This document shows positions 50,157-59,624 of a stretch of 64,000 nt of DNA, piece by piece. This DNA comes from Shewanella psychropiezotolerans. GTDB lineage: Bacteria > Pseudomonadota > Gammaproteobacteria > Enterobacterales > Shewanellaceae. The stretch spans positions 1,046,001 through 1,110,000 of the forward strand of contig NZ_CP041614.1 of the NCBI RefSeq assembly GCF_007197555.1, in the 5' to 3' direction. The position numbers and the translations under genes were made by a program. Position 1 is the stretch's first letter, and each line of letters begins with the position of its first letter. The notes beneath the pieces are model-generated. The model worked only from the letters and a program-made list of their open reading frames with translations, had not been told where the DNA came from and made no database searches.

Positions 50157-50172
50157 GTATAGACGTCTATAC
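50157..50172. promoter_or_regulatory. MetJ-box-like palindrome upstream of metH
   Basis: GTATAGACGTCTATAC, a perfect 16-bp palindrome around AGACGTCT, the consensus MetJ box. The flanking 8-mers are weaker. It lies 77-92 bases before the metH start, suggesting repression by MetJ with S-adenosylmethionine. Confidence 0.7.
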
Positions 50173-50307
50173 TAAACCAGACACGTATCTGTGTCGAGTT
50201 GCCATATTGTGTGTTCTATCACCTTGTATATTGACTTATTTGTGAATGAATTTTCCACTCTTTTAAGGTCTGAACTATGCTTTAAGCAGGCTCTTTACTG
50301 GAGAAAT

Positions 50308-50487
50308 GTGGTGTGGAGGAAAAATAATAATCAAGCAGCCTTCAGACTGTTGGCTCTAATTATGTGGTTTTTTATTGTCTCATGGCCAGTCGCCAGCAAC
50401 ATAGCATTCAGCCTATCTAGTATGTTACTGAGTATCACTTTGATTTGGCTGTCTTTAATTCTATTTTTATATGCTTTGACTAAGTAG
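50308..50487 (+). CDS. Small membrane protein
   Basis: 59 residues from a GTG at 50308 with GGAG before it: a basic N-terminus (VWRKNNNQAAFR) and two hydrophobic helices (LLALIMWFFIVSWPVASNIA and MLLSITLIWLSLILFLYAL). The open frame extends upstream to 50191 but that part is not membrane-like. Small two-helix proteins often precede sodium/solute symporter genes; the symporter-kinase gene follows after 142 bases. No named family. Confidence 0.55.
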   Translation: MVWRKNNNQAAFRLLALIMWFFIVSWPVASNIAFSLSSMLLSITLIWLSLILFLYALTK

Positions 50488-50629
50488 GTTAGTCGATGAT
50501 GTGTAGACATGCATTGGAGCCCAATTTACCTCTCCAGCCTCTCGCTGAGACGGTAAAAGTTGTGCTTTGTGCTCTGTATCCTCAAATTCCTCATGACAGA
50601 GAGTTTTATGTAAAATCCAAGGTGGTGAG

Positions 50630-53452
50630 ATGATTAGCGCTACGAGTTTGCTGCTGATCATATTAGCTTATGTAGGCTTTCTATATATGATTGCTGCCTG
50701 GGCTGAAGCTGGTAGCGAACTAGCTCAAAAGATCACCACCAGCGCCGCAGTTTACGCCCTGTCCTTAGCCATATATTGTACCAGTTGGACTTTCTTCGGC
50801 AGTGTCGGTATCGCCACTCGCTCTAGCATCTTGATGTTGACTATCTATCTGGGCCCGACGCTCTTGATGATCGTTATCTGGCCCTTGATGCAAAGAATAT
50901 TGCTGATTAAGCAGATATACAGGGTGACCAGTATCGCTGACTTCCTCTCTGCCAGATATAATCGCAGTGTGTCGCTGGCGGGACTCGCGGCCTTAGTGGC
51001 CATGATAGGCATAGTGCCTTATTTAGCCCTGCAGCTTAAGGCGATAAATACGTCTATCGACTTGCTTCTGGCGGTGCAAGTCGGGACTAAGCTCACTATA
51101 GCCTGGTTGGTTTGGCTGGGCGTCGCCCTGTTTACCATAGTGTTTGGTATCCGCCATCTGGACCCCACTGAGCGTCACCCAGGCATGATGTTGGCGTTGG
51201 CGGTAGAAGGTGTGGTTAAGCTGGCAGCCATGTTGACCGTCGGGGTATTTGTCTGTTTCGTGATGTTCGACTCTCCCCTGGATATCTTTGCTCAATTGGA
51301 ACAGAAGATGCCTGAGGCTGCGGCTAATATGTCGTCGAAACCCGCATTTGTCACTTGGTTTAGTTACCTCATATTAGCGGGAACAGCCTTCATGCTACTT
51401 CCACGGCAGTTCCATGTGATGGTGGTGGAGAACCCGGACCCTAATCATGTTAAAAAAGTCCAGTGGTGGCTGCCTGTCTATCTCATCTTGATGACCTTGT
51501 TTGTCACGCCTATTGCGGCGGCGGGCTTGCTACTGTTGGGGCCCGAAACAGCCGATAGCTATATGTTGTCTATTCCCATGTTAGCCGGGCAAGAGCTATT
51601 GACTATCTTCGTGTTCATTGGTGGTTTCTCAGCCTCTATGGCCATGCTTATGGTGTCGGGAATGACTCTATCGACCATGTTCAGTAACCACTTGGTTTTA
51701 CCTCTCATTCAGTGGTTCAGACCGGATAGTCGCTTGAAGAAGTATTTACTGCAATCTCGCTGGTTGGCGGTTTTTATCGTGCTTGGGGCCGGGCAGATGT
51801 TTTACCTCTATCTGGGCGAGTCCTACATGTTGGTTAACATGGGGATGATCTCATTTTGCGCCGTGTTACAGTTTCTGCCCTTGGTTATTGCCGGTTTATA
51901 TTGGCCTCAGGTCACAACGAAAGGCGCATTTTCGGGCCTGTGCGCTGGCTTTGGCATCTGGGCTTATTGTTTGCTTTTACCTGCAATCATGAAAAGTGGT
52001 TGGATCAATGCCGATATTTTGTTAACGGGTCCCTTCGGCATAGGTTGGCTGCATCCCGAGCATCTATTGGGCACCGAAATGCACAAGATCAGTCATGGCG
52101 CTTTCTGGTCCATGGCGGCAAACATCTCGGCGCTGGTATTGGGCAGTCTGTACTCTAAGATGTCCGGGGAAGAGAAGCGTTACAATGCCGAGTTTATGGA
52201 TGTGATGGCTGAGCGTGTGGCTGAAGATGAAGCCATCATGGATACCTTGCCCAGAAATATCGAGCTTGATCCTAAGCTTAAATTACTCAAAGGTATATTC
52301 AGCCAGTATCTGACTCCTGAATATGCCGAGATGAAACTGGCAGCCTGTCTGATCGAGGCTGAACTCAATGAGGCTAGTCTGATCAATGTGCAGGAACTGG
52401 CAAATCTGGAGCGAACCACTGAGAGGCAGTTGAGTGGTATCACTGGGGCAGCGGTGGCCCACATGGTGGTGACTCAGTCTAACCTTTATTCCGAGCAAGA
52501 GATCCGCACCTTAGAGCGTTATTACGGTCAGTTATTGGCACAGTTGAAAATAAGTCCGGCTCAGTTAAGGCAACAACTTAACTACTCGAAAGAGAAAGAG
52601 TTGTTGGCTAAGCGATACTCAGAGCAGATGCAGGGTATAGTCGATGACAGAACCCGCGAGCTACAAGAGACCTTAGATAAACTCAAGAGCGCTCAGGCCC
52701 ATTTGGTTGAAACCGAGAAGCAGGCATCATTAGGTAAAATGGTCGCGGGAATAGCCCATGAGATCAATACGCCAATCGGTGTCTGTGTCACCGCGGCATC
52801 TCACCTACATGATGAGGTCGTTGGACTGAAGAAGATGTTTGCCGCCGGGGAGCTGAGTGAAGAGGAGTTTCAAGGCTTTATGCTAACCTGCACCGAGTCG
52901 ATGGATATCATTCTTAAGAACAATGCTCGGGCATCTAAGTTGATCCAGAGCTTTAAACGGGTCGCTGTGGATCAATCCAGTGAGCAGGTTAGAGAGTTTG
53001 GCCTTAAAGAATATCTCGGCGAGATCTTAATGTCGCTGCGTCCAACATTGAAAAAAGAGCCTCATAAAATACAGGTTATATGTCCAGATAAGCTTATCTG
53101 TAATACCTATCCTGGGGTTATTTCGCAGGTGGTGACTAACCTGATAATGAATAGCTTACTGCATGCCTTTAAGCCTGAACAGGTCGGTAAGGTCACCATA
53201 GAAGTGACTGGCAGTGAGGGGAACATATTAATGAATTACAGCGATGATGGTGTCGGCTTAGATGAAGATGGCGAGAAGAATCTATTTGATCCCTTCTATA
53301 CCACTAAGCGTAATCAGGGAGGCAGTGGACTGGGCACACATCTGGTGTATAACTTGGTGACCCAGAAACTCAAGGGGGAAGTTGACGTCGAAACATCGCC
53401 AGGTAAGGGACTCTGTTACCATATACGTTTCCCGCAAAATATTGAGAGTTAG
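50630..53452 (+). CDS. Sodium/solute symporter-sensor histidine kinase fusion
   Basis: 940 residues; AAGGTGG precedes the ATG. The N-terminal 500 residues form an SSS-family transporter with about 13 helices (YCTSWTFFGSVG, SIADFLSARYNRS, GGFSASMAMLMVSGMTLSTM), followed by a linker with GERNE-like helices, a coiled coil (about 670-700), the phosphoacceptor region GIAHEINTPIG (His about residue 710) and an HATPase (NLIMNSLLHAF, DDGVGLDEDG, GGSGLGTHLV). The CbrA family has this plan; here there is no PAS or receiver domain. The substrate is unknown. The kinase core is a close relative of that at 12521-14164. Confidence 0.9.
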   Translation: MISATSLLLIILAYVGFLYMIAAWAEAGSELAQKITTSAAVYALSLAIYCTSWTFFGSVGIATRSSILMLTIYLGPTLLMIVIWPLMQRILLIKQIYRVTSIADFLSARYNRSVSLAGLAALVAMIGIVPYLALQLKAINTSIDLLLAVQVGTKLTIAWLVWLGVALFTIVFGIRHLDPTERHPGMMLALAVEGVVKLAAMLTVGVFVCFVMFDSPLDIFAQLEQKMPEAAANMSSKPAFVTWFSYLILAGTAFMLLPRQFHVMVVENPDPNHVKKVQWWLPVYLILMTLFVTPIAAAGLLLLGPETADSYMLSIPMLAGQELLTIFVFIGGFSASMAMLMVSGMTLSTMFSNHLVLPLIQWFRPDSRLKKYLLQSRWLAVFIVLGAGQMFYLYLGESYMLVNMGMISFCAVLQFLPLVIAGLYWPQVTTKGAFSGLCAGFGIWAYCLLLPAIMKSGWINADILLTGPFGIGWLHPEHLLGTEMHKISHGAFWSMAANISALVLGSLYSKMSGEEKRYNAEFMDVMAERVAEDEAIMDTLPRNIELDPKLKLLKGIFSQYLTPEYAEMKLAACLIEAELNEASLINVQELANLERTTERQLSGITGAAVAHMVVTQSNLYSEQEIRTLERYYGQLLAQLKISPAQLRQQLNYSKEKELLAKRYSEQMQGIVDDRTRELQETLDKLKSAQAHLVETEKQASLGKMVAGIAHEINTPIGVCVTAASHLHDEVVGLKKMFAAGELSEEEFQGFMLTCTESMDIILKNNARASKLIQSFKRVAVDQSSEQVREFGLKEYLGEILMSLRPTLKKEPHKIQVICPDKLICNTYPGVISQVVTNLIMNSLLHAFKPEQVGKVTIEVTGSEGNILMNYSDDGVGLDEDGEKNLFDPFYTTKRNQGGSGLGTHLVYNLVTQKLKGEVDVETSPGKGLCYHIRFPQNIES

Positions 53453-53544
53453 ACTTATACTGGGAACAAGAGGATAGGAGTTAGAATCTAGATTCTAGGA
53501 AGTAGCACTAGAAATAGAAACGGGAAACCAGCAAAGGAGAAAAT

Positions 53545-54212
53545 ATGTCTGAAGGAGCTCAAGGTGACAGCAAGAGCTGCATTGAGAATAAGGCTGAGCG
53601 TACCACTGTCTTTTATCTTCTCCGTCATGGTGAATGCGAAGGCGGTGATATACTCAGGGGCATACAGATGTCGCCGTGAGTCAAGCGGGGCGAGCATCGA
53701 TGACAGCTGCCATTGAACGTCTCGTTGAGCGTCACGATGTGGAGTTTGACCAACTATTCTCATCCCCCCTGCGTCGCTGCAGTGAGTTTGCACTCAACCT
53801 CTATCTGAAAAATGGAGTGCCATTAAAACTGGAGGACGGTTTAAAGGAGGTTAATTTTGGTGATTGGGATGGCGAGACCTTAGAGAGTTTGTATCAGAAC
53901 TCCGCTCAGATGATAGAAAGCTATTGGAAGAATCCCTGGGCCGTGACACCACCTAATGGTGAGAGCATGCTTGAGTTTGAATTCAGAATCGATGCCCTTT
54001 GGCAATCTATTTTGCAGCAATATTCGGGACAAACCTTACTCTTGATCACTCACGCTGGAGTGATGAGACACTTGATGGCCAATGCCCTTGGTGTGAGTGG
54101 GGTGGCCGGTTTTTACACTCAGCTGTCATTAGCTTATGCTTCTGTGGTCAAGATATCTGTGTTCACCTCTCCTCAGGGCCACTTCACTAAGCTGCATTGG
54201 GGCGATGACTAA
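53545..54212 (+). CDS. cobC: Histidine phosphatase, alpha-ribazole phosphatase (CobC)-like, one frameshift as given
   Basis: AAAGGAG precedes the ATG. The frame breaks at the G4 run 53657-53660; one more G joins LLRHGECEGGDILRGHTDVA with VSQAGRASMTAAIERL, 223 codons in all. Phosphoglycerate-mutase-fold motifs: RHGE (nucleophile His), SSPLRRCSEFA, VNFGDWDGETLE and LLITHAGVMRHLMA. CobC removes the phosphate from alpha-ribazole 5'-phosphate in nucleotide-loop assembly. Location just before the cobalamin riboswitch and cob genes supports this over a generic phosphatase. Confidence 0.85.
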
Positions 54213-54410
54213 TCGCTTTTTACTCTGTCTCTATGACTTATCTGAGTATGTCTTAGTATGAATCAACGCGATCACTTCACAGGTACAATTTGCCAATACA
54301 AGTAAAATCGGCATAATAGCGCCCATTAGAGCTTGTTATGTAAATTATCTATTTAGTACTTTATTTAATTTTTTATTCTTTTTAGTTTCTAAGAGGAAGG
54401 TTTCAAGTTC

Positions 54411-54737
54411 GCAAAATGAGGTGTTGAGAGCTAATCTGGCCGTTTAATCAAGTGTGCCCATTTTATTGCTAACTCAAACTTAAAAGGGAATTGGGACGAT
54501 AGCTCCTAGCTTATGTCTTTAGCTTATGTCTTTAGCTTATGTTTATAGCATTAGCAGCATTAGCTATCAGCTTTAGAAGCCCAAACTGTGCCCGCAACTG
54601 TGAGTGATTTTTAAAAACGTTCCTAGAATCTAGAATCTAGTACCTAGGAACTAGAATCTTGTTTTTAATCACCAGTCAGGATACCTGCCTCATTTTGTCG
54701 CGATAATACTCGAGCGGGTAACTCGGGGGAGTCATAG
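54411..54737 (+). promoter_or_regulatory. Cobalamin riboswitch before btuDC-cob operon
   Basis: All hallmark segments are present: AAAAGGGAA (54482-54490), CCCAAACTGTGCCCGCAACTG (54580-54600, 21 nt box, core GCCCGCAACTGTGA) and CAGTCAGGATACCTGCC (54673-54689). The P1 helix is visible: GCAAAATGAGG (54411-54421) against CCTCATTTTGT (54688-54698). After the aptamer, CTCGAG and CTCGGGGG flank the ribosome site, suggesting translational control. The aptamer's side arms are enlarged: three 13-base units of TAGCTTATGTCTT (54507-54545) and a foldback GTTCCTAG...CTAGGAAC (54619-54651). Confidence 0.92.
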
Positions 54738-55664
54738 ATGTCATTAGTTTCAGGCTCAACGTCACAGAACACACCTGAGCTCGCCTTGGATGTGCGCGAG
54801 CTTAGCTGGCAAGTCGAGTCACGCTCGATTCTGTCGCAGGTAAGCTTCTCCATAAGGCGCGGTGAGATGCTCGGCATTATCGGGCCTAACGGTGCGGGAA
54901 AGTCGACCTTGCTTCGCTGCATCTATCGATATATCAAGCCTGATAGTGGCCGAATCCAGCTGTTTGGCCAAGAGATAACTTGTCTCTCCTCTAAGGCCTT
55001 CGCCAGAGAGGTGGCAGTAGTACTGCAAGATACCCCTCATCACTTCGAGTTGACCACGGCGCAATTGGTGGCTATCGGTTTGACGCCCCATAAAGGCCCG
55101 TTCGAATTCACTAATTCTGCCGATCGGGTCTTGATATCCGATGCGCTGGAAAAAGTTGGTTTAACCCATAAGGCTAAGCAGAGTTATGAATATCTCTCTG
55201 GCGGTGAAAAGCAAAGAGCCTTGATAGCGCGTGCCATAGTGCAGCAGCCTAAACTTCTTATTCTCGATGAGCCGACCAATCATTTAGATATCCATTATCA
55301 GATCCAGATCATGGAGCTGTTGCGCTCAATCGGGATCACTGTGATCACCTCTATTCACGATCTTAATCTCGCTAGCGCCATGTGCGACAAATTACTTCTG
55401 CTGGAAGAGGGAAAGTGTATTTCTTACGGTTCGCCTAAACAGGTGCTCACAGAGCAGGCCATAGGCGAGGTCTTCGGTGTCTGTTCCCATGTCGCGCCTC
55501 ATCCTCAACATGGAAATCCACAGATCTGTTACTACTATGGTTATGAGACGAGTTACGACAAGGGTTACGAGCCAGGACATAAGAATAGCTATGAGAAGGG
55601 CCGTGAGAAGAGTCAGGGTAATAAAAGTGGCCCGGTTTCTCTCGAGGACGTAGCCCATGACTAG
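54738..55664 (+). CDS. btuD: Vitamin B12 ABC transporter ATP-binding protein
   Basis: 308 residues. Walker A GIIGPNGAGKSTLL, signature YLSGGEKQRALIARA, Walker B LLILDEPTNHLD and H-loop SIHDLN. It powers corrinoid import with BtuC and BtuF. The C-terminus has an odd Tyr/Gly/Lys-rich tail of degenerate repeats (YGYETSYDKGYEPGHKNSYE), absent from E. coli BtuD. First gene after the riboswitch; it overlaps btuC by 8 bases. Confidence 0.93.
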   Translation: MSLVSGSTSQNTPELALDVRELSWQVESRSILSQVSFSIRRGEMLGIIGPNGAGKSTLLRCIYRYIKPDSGRIQLFGQEITCLSSKAFAREVAVVLQDTPHHFELTTAQLVAIGLTPHKGPFEFTNSADRVLISDALEKVGLTHKAKQSYEYLSGGEKQRALIARAIVQQPKLLILDEPTNHLDIHYQIQIMELLRSIGITVITSIHDLNLASAMCDKLLLLEEGKCISYGSPKQVLTEQAIGEVFGVCSHVAPHPQHGNPQICYYYGYETSYDKGYEPGHKNSYEKGREKSQGNKSGPVSLEDVAHD

Positions 55665-56796
55665 AAGTGTCAAACTCCCAGCAGGAATTGGAATGGCGGA
55701 AACTGATTCAGTTGCAGTGAAAACCAGAGAAATGAAAACTGGTGAAGTCGATTTGGTTAAGCATGAGCTGTTTGCTCATAAATGGATTTTATTCTCCCTG
55801 AGCTTATTATCTCTGCTGAGTCTGATGTTTGCCGCGAGTTTTGGTGCCGCAAATATCTCGTTTATGGACACCTTAGATGTGGTCTTGCATCAGTTGTTCG
55901 GGATTGGCGACGTTGCTAGCATCACCCAGCGCATAGTGATGGAACTGAGATTTCCTAGAGTCATATTGGCATTTATTGCTGGAGCTGGTCTCTCTATCGC
56001 AGGTAGTGTGCTGCAAACTGTCACACGCAACCCACTGGCGGACCCTTATCTGTTCGGTATCTCTTCTGGGGCATCTTTTGGTGCTGTTATTGTGCTAACA
56101 CTATTTACCGGCTCAGGGCTGCTCGCCGGCTCTGGTCTGTTTGAACAGTTTAGCTGGATGACATTGCCTCTGGGGGCCTTTATGGGGGCCGGCTTGTCGG
56201 TTGCTATGGTACTGGCTCTGTGTGGCCGACACATGAGCAGCCAGATAGAGCGCATGTTGCTCTCGGGCGTGGCGATATCATTTATGTTCGGCGCACTAAC
56301 TAGCTTGTTGCTCTACTTTTCAGACCCTCAGGCGGCCGCATCAGTGCTGTTTTGGAGTCTAGGGAGCTTCTCGAAAGCCAGCTGGAGTGGGTTAATCGCG
56401 CCTTTTGTGATTGTCACTGGCTGTACAGGTATCATCTTACTGTTTAAGAGACAGATAATGGCCATGCGGGCAGGTGATGAAACGGCCCATACTTTAGGTA
56501 TAAACGTGAGTCGATTGCGGCTGCAAATGCTGCTGCTCTGTTCCATCATCACCGCGATTCTCGTTGCCAATTGTGGCGGCATAGGTTTTGTTGGTTTAAT
56601 GGTGCCCCATACCGTAAGAATGCTGTTTCCCGGTCATTTCCCCCTCATTACCACTGCCTTAGTCGGTGGGGTATTTATGGTGTGGGTAGATGTCTTAGCA
56701 AGGACCATGTTGAGCCATCAGGAACTGCCCGTAGGCATAATCACAGCTGTGATAGGCAGCATCTTCTTCTTAGGGATCTTAAGTCGAAGGAAGTGA
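55657..56796 (+). CDS. btuC: Vitamin B12 ABC transporter permease
   Basis: 379 residues of the FecCD permease family with about ten membrane helices: RFPRVILAFIAGAGLSIAGS, QTVTRNPLADPYLFGISSGA and GIGFVGLMVPHTVRMLFPG. An N-terminal extension of about 45 polar residues precedes the first helix; a shorter start at the ATG of GMAETD is possible. Coupled to btuD. Confidence 0.94.
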   Translation: MTRSVKLPAGIGMAETDSVAVKTREMKTGEVDLVKHELFAHKWILFSLSLLSLLSLMFAASFGAANISFMDTLDVVLHQLFGIGDVASITQRIVMELRFPRVILAFIAGAGLSIAGSVLQTVTRNPLADPYLFGISSGASFGAVIVLTLFTGSGLLAGSGLFEQFSWMTLPLGAFMGAGLSVAMVLALCGRHMSSQIERMLLSGVAISFMFGALTSLLLYFSDPQAAASVLFWSLGSFSKASWSGLIAPFVIVTGCTGIILLFKRQIMAMRAGDETAHTLGINVSRLRLQMLLLCSIITAILVANCGGIGFVGLMVPHTVRMLFPGHFPLITTALVGGVFMVWVDVLARTMLSHQELPVGIITAVIGSIFFLGILSRRK

Positions 56797-56884
56797 ACCT
56801 CCTCTAGGTAGGAGCGGCTTTAGCCGCGAAGCTGTCTTTGCTTTTAAAAAATAATGAATAACGAAAATAAACAGGGTGTAGATA

Positions 56885-57912
56885 ATGTTTGATATTAGTC
56901 CAGTGAGCCATGAGTTCGATGAAGAGATCCAGTATAAGATCGATAATAAGACCAAACCATTAGGTGCTCTGGGTGAACTGGAAAATATAGCCATGCAACT
57001 GGCGCGAATTTTAGATAAGGATAAGCCTGAAATCATCAAGCCTAAACTGCTGGTTTTTGCCGCTGACCATGGCATAGCAGCATCCGGAGTGTCGATAGCG
57101 CCCAGTGATGTGACCACTCAAATGGTGATGAATTTTATCAAAGGCGGCGCTGCAATCAATGTCTTCTGTCGCCAAGTTGGCTTCGAACTAGAGGTGATCG
57201 ACTGCGGAATACTACAACCACTCGAAGGTGTTGAAGGTATTATCGAACAGAGATTAGGTGCGGGAACAAACCCAATTCATAAACAGCCAGCTATGACTTT
57301 AGGTGCGGTAAAGCAAGGCTTCGAGATGGCCCGTAACCGAATCGAATATCATCACCAGCAAGGGACAAATTTAATCGCCTTAGGTGAGATGGGCATAGGC
57401 AATACCTCATCGGCGGCGGCTATCATGGCCACCATCATGAATATGGAGGGGCCGAATGTGTCGGCCGCGGCACAGGTATAGACGCTGCGACCCTGAAGAG
57501 AAAGCAGCTTTTGGTTGAGCAAGCCCTGCATCTTCATGGGCCTGAATTGACCAGTCCTATGAATATTCTGGCCTGTTTAGGTGGTTTTGAGATTGTGCAG
57601 ATAACAGGAGCCATGTTAGCCGCAGCGGAAAGGAAAATGTTAGTCGTGGTCGATGGGTTCATCGCTACAGCGGCTGCTATGGTTGCGGTGCAGATCAATG
57701 AAAATGTTCGTGACTATATGATCTTCGGCCATCAATCCGATGAGCGGGGACACTGCTTGATGATGGAGCACCTTCAGGCCAGACCTTTATTGACATTAAG
57801 CATGAGGTTAGGTGAAGGAACCGGTGCAGCATTGGCTTTACCTATGATCCAGGCCGCTGCTGGTTTCTACAATGAGATGGCCAGCTTCAGCGATGCAGGA
57901 ATAGAGATTTAA
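56885..57912 (+). CDS. cobT: Nicotinate-nucleotide-dimethylbenzimidazole phosphoribosyltransferase, one frameshift as given
   Basis: Frame breaks at the G4 run 57448-57451; one more G joins [20 protein letters not shown] and yields 343 codons, the normal length. Motifs: [41 protein letters not shown] and, after the break, [21 protein letters not shown] and GHQSDERGH; the catalytic Glu is in the C-terminal [11 protein letters not shown]. It makes alpha-ribazole phosphate from dimethylbenzimidazole. A BIME-like repeat (56806-56833) lies between btuC and this gene. Confidence 0.93.
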
Positions 57913-57969
57913 AAACAAGGTTTCAGTTCCTAGGTTCTAGGGCCTAGGAACTTCTTTAAAGGATTATTT

Positions 57970-58773
57970 ATGGACGTGTTACGCAGAGAACTAACGCTGT
58001 TTTTTATTGCTATGGGCTTCTTTACCCGCATTCCAATGCCGACTTGGGTCAAAGTCGATGCCGATAATCTCAATAAGGCCAGCAGGTATTTTGGTTTGGT
58101 TGGGATACTCGTTGGTGCTATCTCGGCACTGGTCTATGAGCTCAGCCTGACTGTTCTGCCAACATCTATCAGCATCATCTTAGCTATGATCGCTGGTGTG
58201 GCAGTGACAGGGGCCTTTCATGAAGATGGTCTGGCAGATACCGCCGATGGTTTTGGTGGCGGTTGGGCGGTTGCCGATAAACTGAAAATAATGAAAGACT
58301 CTCGTATCGGTACCTATGGCGCGGTAACCCTGCTGTTGTCCATGATATTAAAGTACATGTTGCTGTTGGAGCTGGCGTTATATGATCCTGAACTTGTCAT
58401 TGTGGCGCTGATTCTGGGTCATTGCCTCAGCCGGGTGTTAGCCGCGAGTATTATCTTTACCGACATATATGTCAGTGATGCTTATGCTAGCGCTACTAGT
58501 GTTAGTGAAGAGAAGGGCAGCAAGAGCAAGCCATTGGCCGAAAGCCAAACCACCAATGAACTCGCTATTTTGCTGGTCACAGGTGTTCTGGCTTTATGGC
58601 TTAGTGGTCTGGGGTCAGCCATACTGATAGCAGTAAGTTTATTCCTAGCTCGCTGGTTATTAGTGACTGTTTTTCGAAGACAGATAGGCGGTTATACCGG
58701 TGACACTTTAGGCGCTGCTCAACAAGTCTCCGAGCTAGTATTTTATATACTCTTATTAGCTAGCCTAGCATGA
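57970..58773 (+). CDS. cobS: Cobalamin 5'-phosphate synthase
   Basis: 267 residues of membrane protein joining GDP-cobinamide and alpha-ribazole. Motifs: FFTRIPMPTWV, FHEDGLADTADGFGGG, MKDSRIGTYGAVTLLLS and GGYTGDTLGAAQQVSEL. AAAGGA precedes the ATG. A CTAG-rich mini-repeat lies in the 57-base gap after cobT. Confidence 0.95.
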   Translation: MDVLRRELTLFFIAMGFFTRIPMPTWVKVDADNLNKASRYFGLVGILVGAISALVYELSLTVLPTSISIILAMIAGVAVTGAFHEDGLADTADGFGGGWAVADKLKIMKDSRIGTYGAVTLLLSMILKYMLLLELALYDPELVIVALILGHCLSRVLAASIIFTDIYVSDAYASATSVSEEKGSKSKPLAESQTTNELAILLVTGVLALWLSGLGSAILIAVSLFLARWLLVTVFRRQIGGYTGDTLGAAQQVSELVFYILLLASLA

Positions 58774-58852
58774 TAGAACCAGCTTTCGGTGATGTGTTCG
58801 TTAGCTGTTTAAGAGCTATTATGAGAGCTAAGAGCATCTCAGGAGGTATAAC

Positions 58853-59407
58853 ATGATTCATCTGGTACTCGGTGGGGCCCGTAGCGGTAAGACGGGTTAT
58901 GCTGCCATGGCGGCAAAGACATGCAGCGAAAATGGTTATCAGTGCGTCTACATTGCCACGGCTCAGGCCTTAGATGACGAGATGAATGACAGAATTACTC
59001 GTCATAAAGCTGACCGAGAGGCTGATAGCTTGGATTGGATAACCGTCGAGACACCGTTAAATCTGGTGGAAACCCTGAGTGAATATGCCAGGAAGGATAG
59101 GGTACTCATGGTCGACTGTTTGACACTCTGGTTAACCAATCACTTGATGCTCGAAGACTCTCCGACGGTATTTACCGATTGCGATCGCAAGTGGAACGCC
59201 GAGAAGCAAGCTTTACTCTCGGCATTAACCGAATTACCCGGTGAGATCTATCTGGTCAGCAATGAAGTTGGCTGCGGCATTGTGCCCTTGGGAGAGATTA
59301 ATCGCCGCTTCGTCGATGAGGCGGGTTGGCTGCATCAAGATATAGCGGCTATTGCGGATACAGTGACTAAAGTGACAGCTGGTTTACCCATGAGATTGAA
59401 GGGGTAG
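58853..59407 (+). CDS. cobU: Adenosylcobinamide kinase / guanylyltransferase
   Basis: 184 residues. P-loop GGARSGKTGYAA (residues 6-17), guanylylated-His region RITRHKADR, DCLTLWLTNHL and SNEVGCGIVPLGEINRRF. It phosphorylates adenosylcobinamide and attaches GMP. AGGAGG stands 6 bases before the ATG. Confidence 0.96.
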   Translation: MIHLVLGGARSGKTGYAAMAAKTCSENGYQCVYIATAQALDDEMNDRITRHKADREADSLDWITVETPLNLVETLSEYARKDRVLMVDCLTLWLTNHLMLEDSPTVFTDCDRKWNAEKQALLSALTELPGEIYLVSNEVGCGIVPLGEINRRFVDEAGWLHQDIAAIADTVTKVTAGLPMRLKG

Positions 59408-59624
59408 AAGCTAAGAAAGCTATAAGGGAAAGTTGAAGGCATTCTTCACTCTTCACTCTTCACTCCGGCATGCTTATGGCCGGAATCCAATCTATTAGCC
59501 AGTAGATTAAAATAAAGCAAACAAGGTTAGGGGTTAAGAAGGCTTGTATCCTTCATGTCTCTCAGTATTTATGGCTTCTAAAAACCTTACAGCCTGCGGC
59601 TTCATACTAAATAAAAAGAACAAG

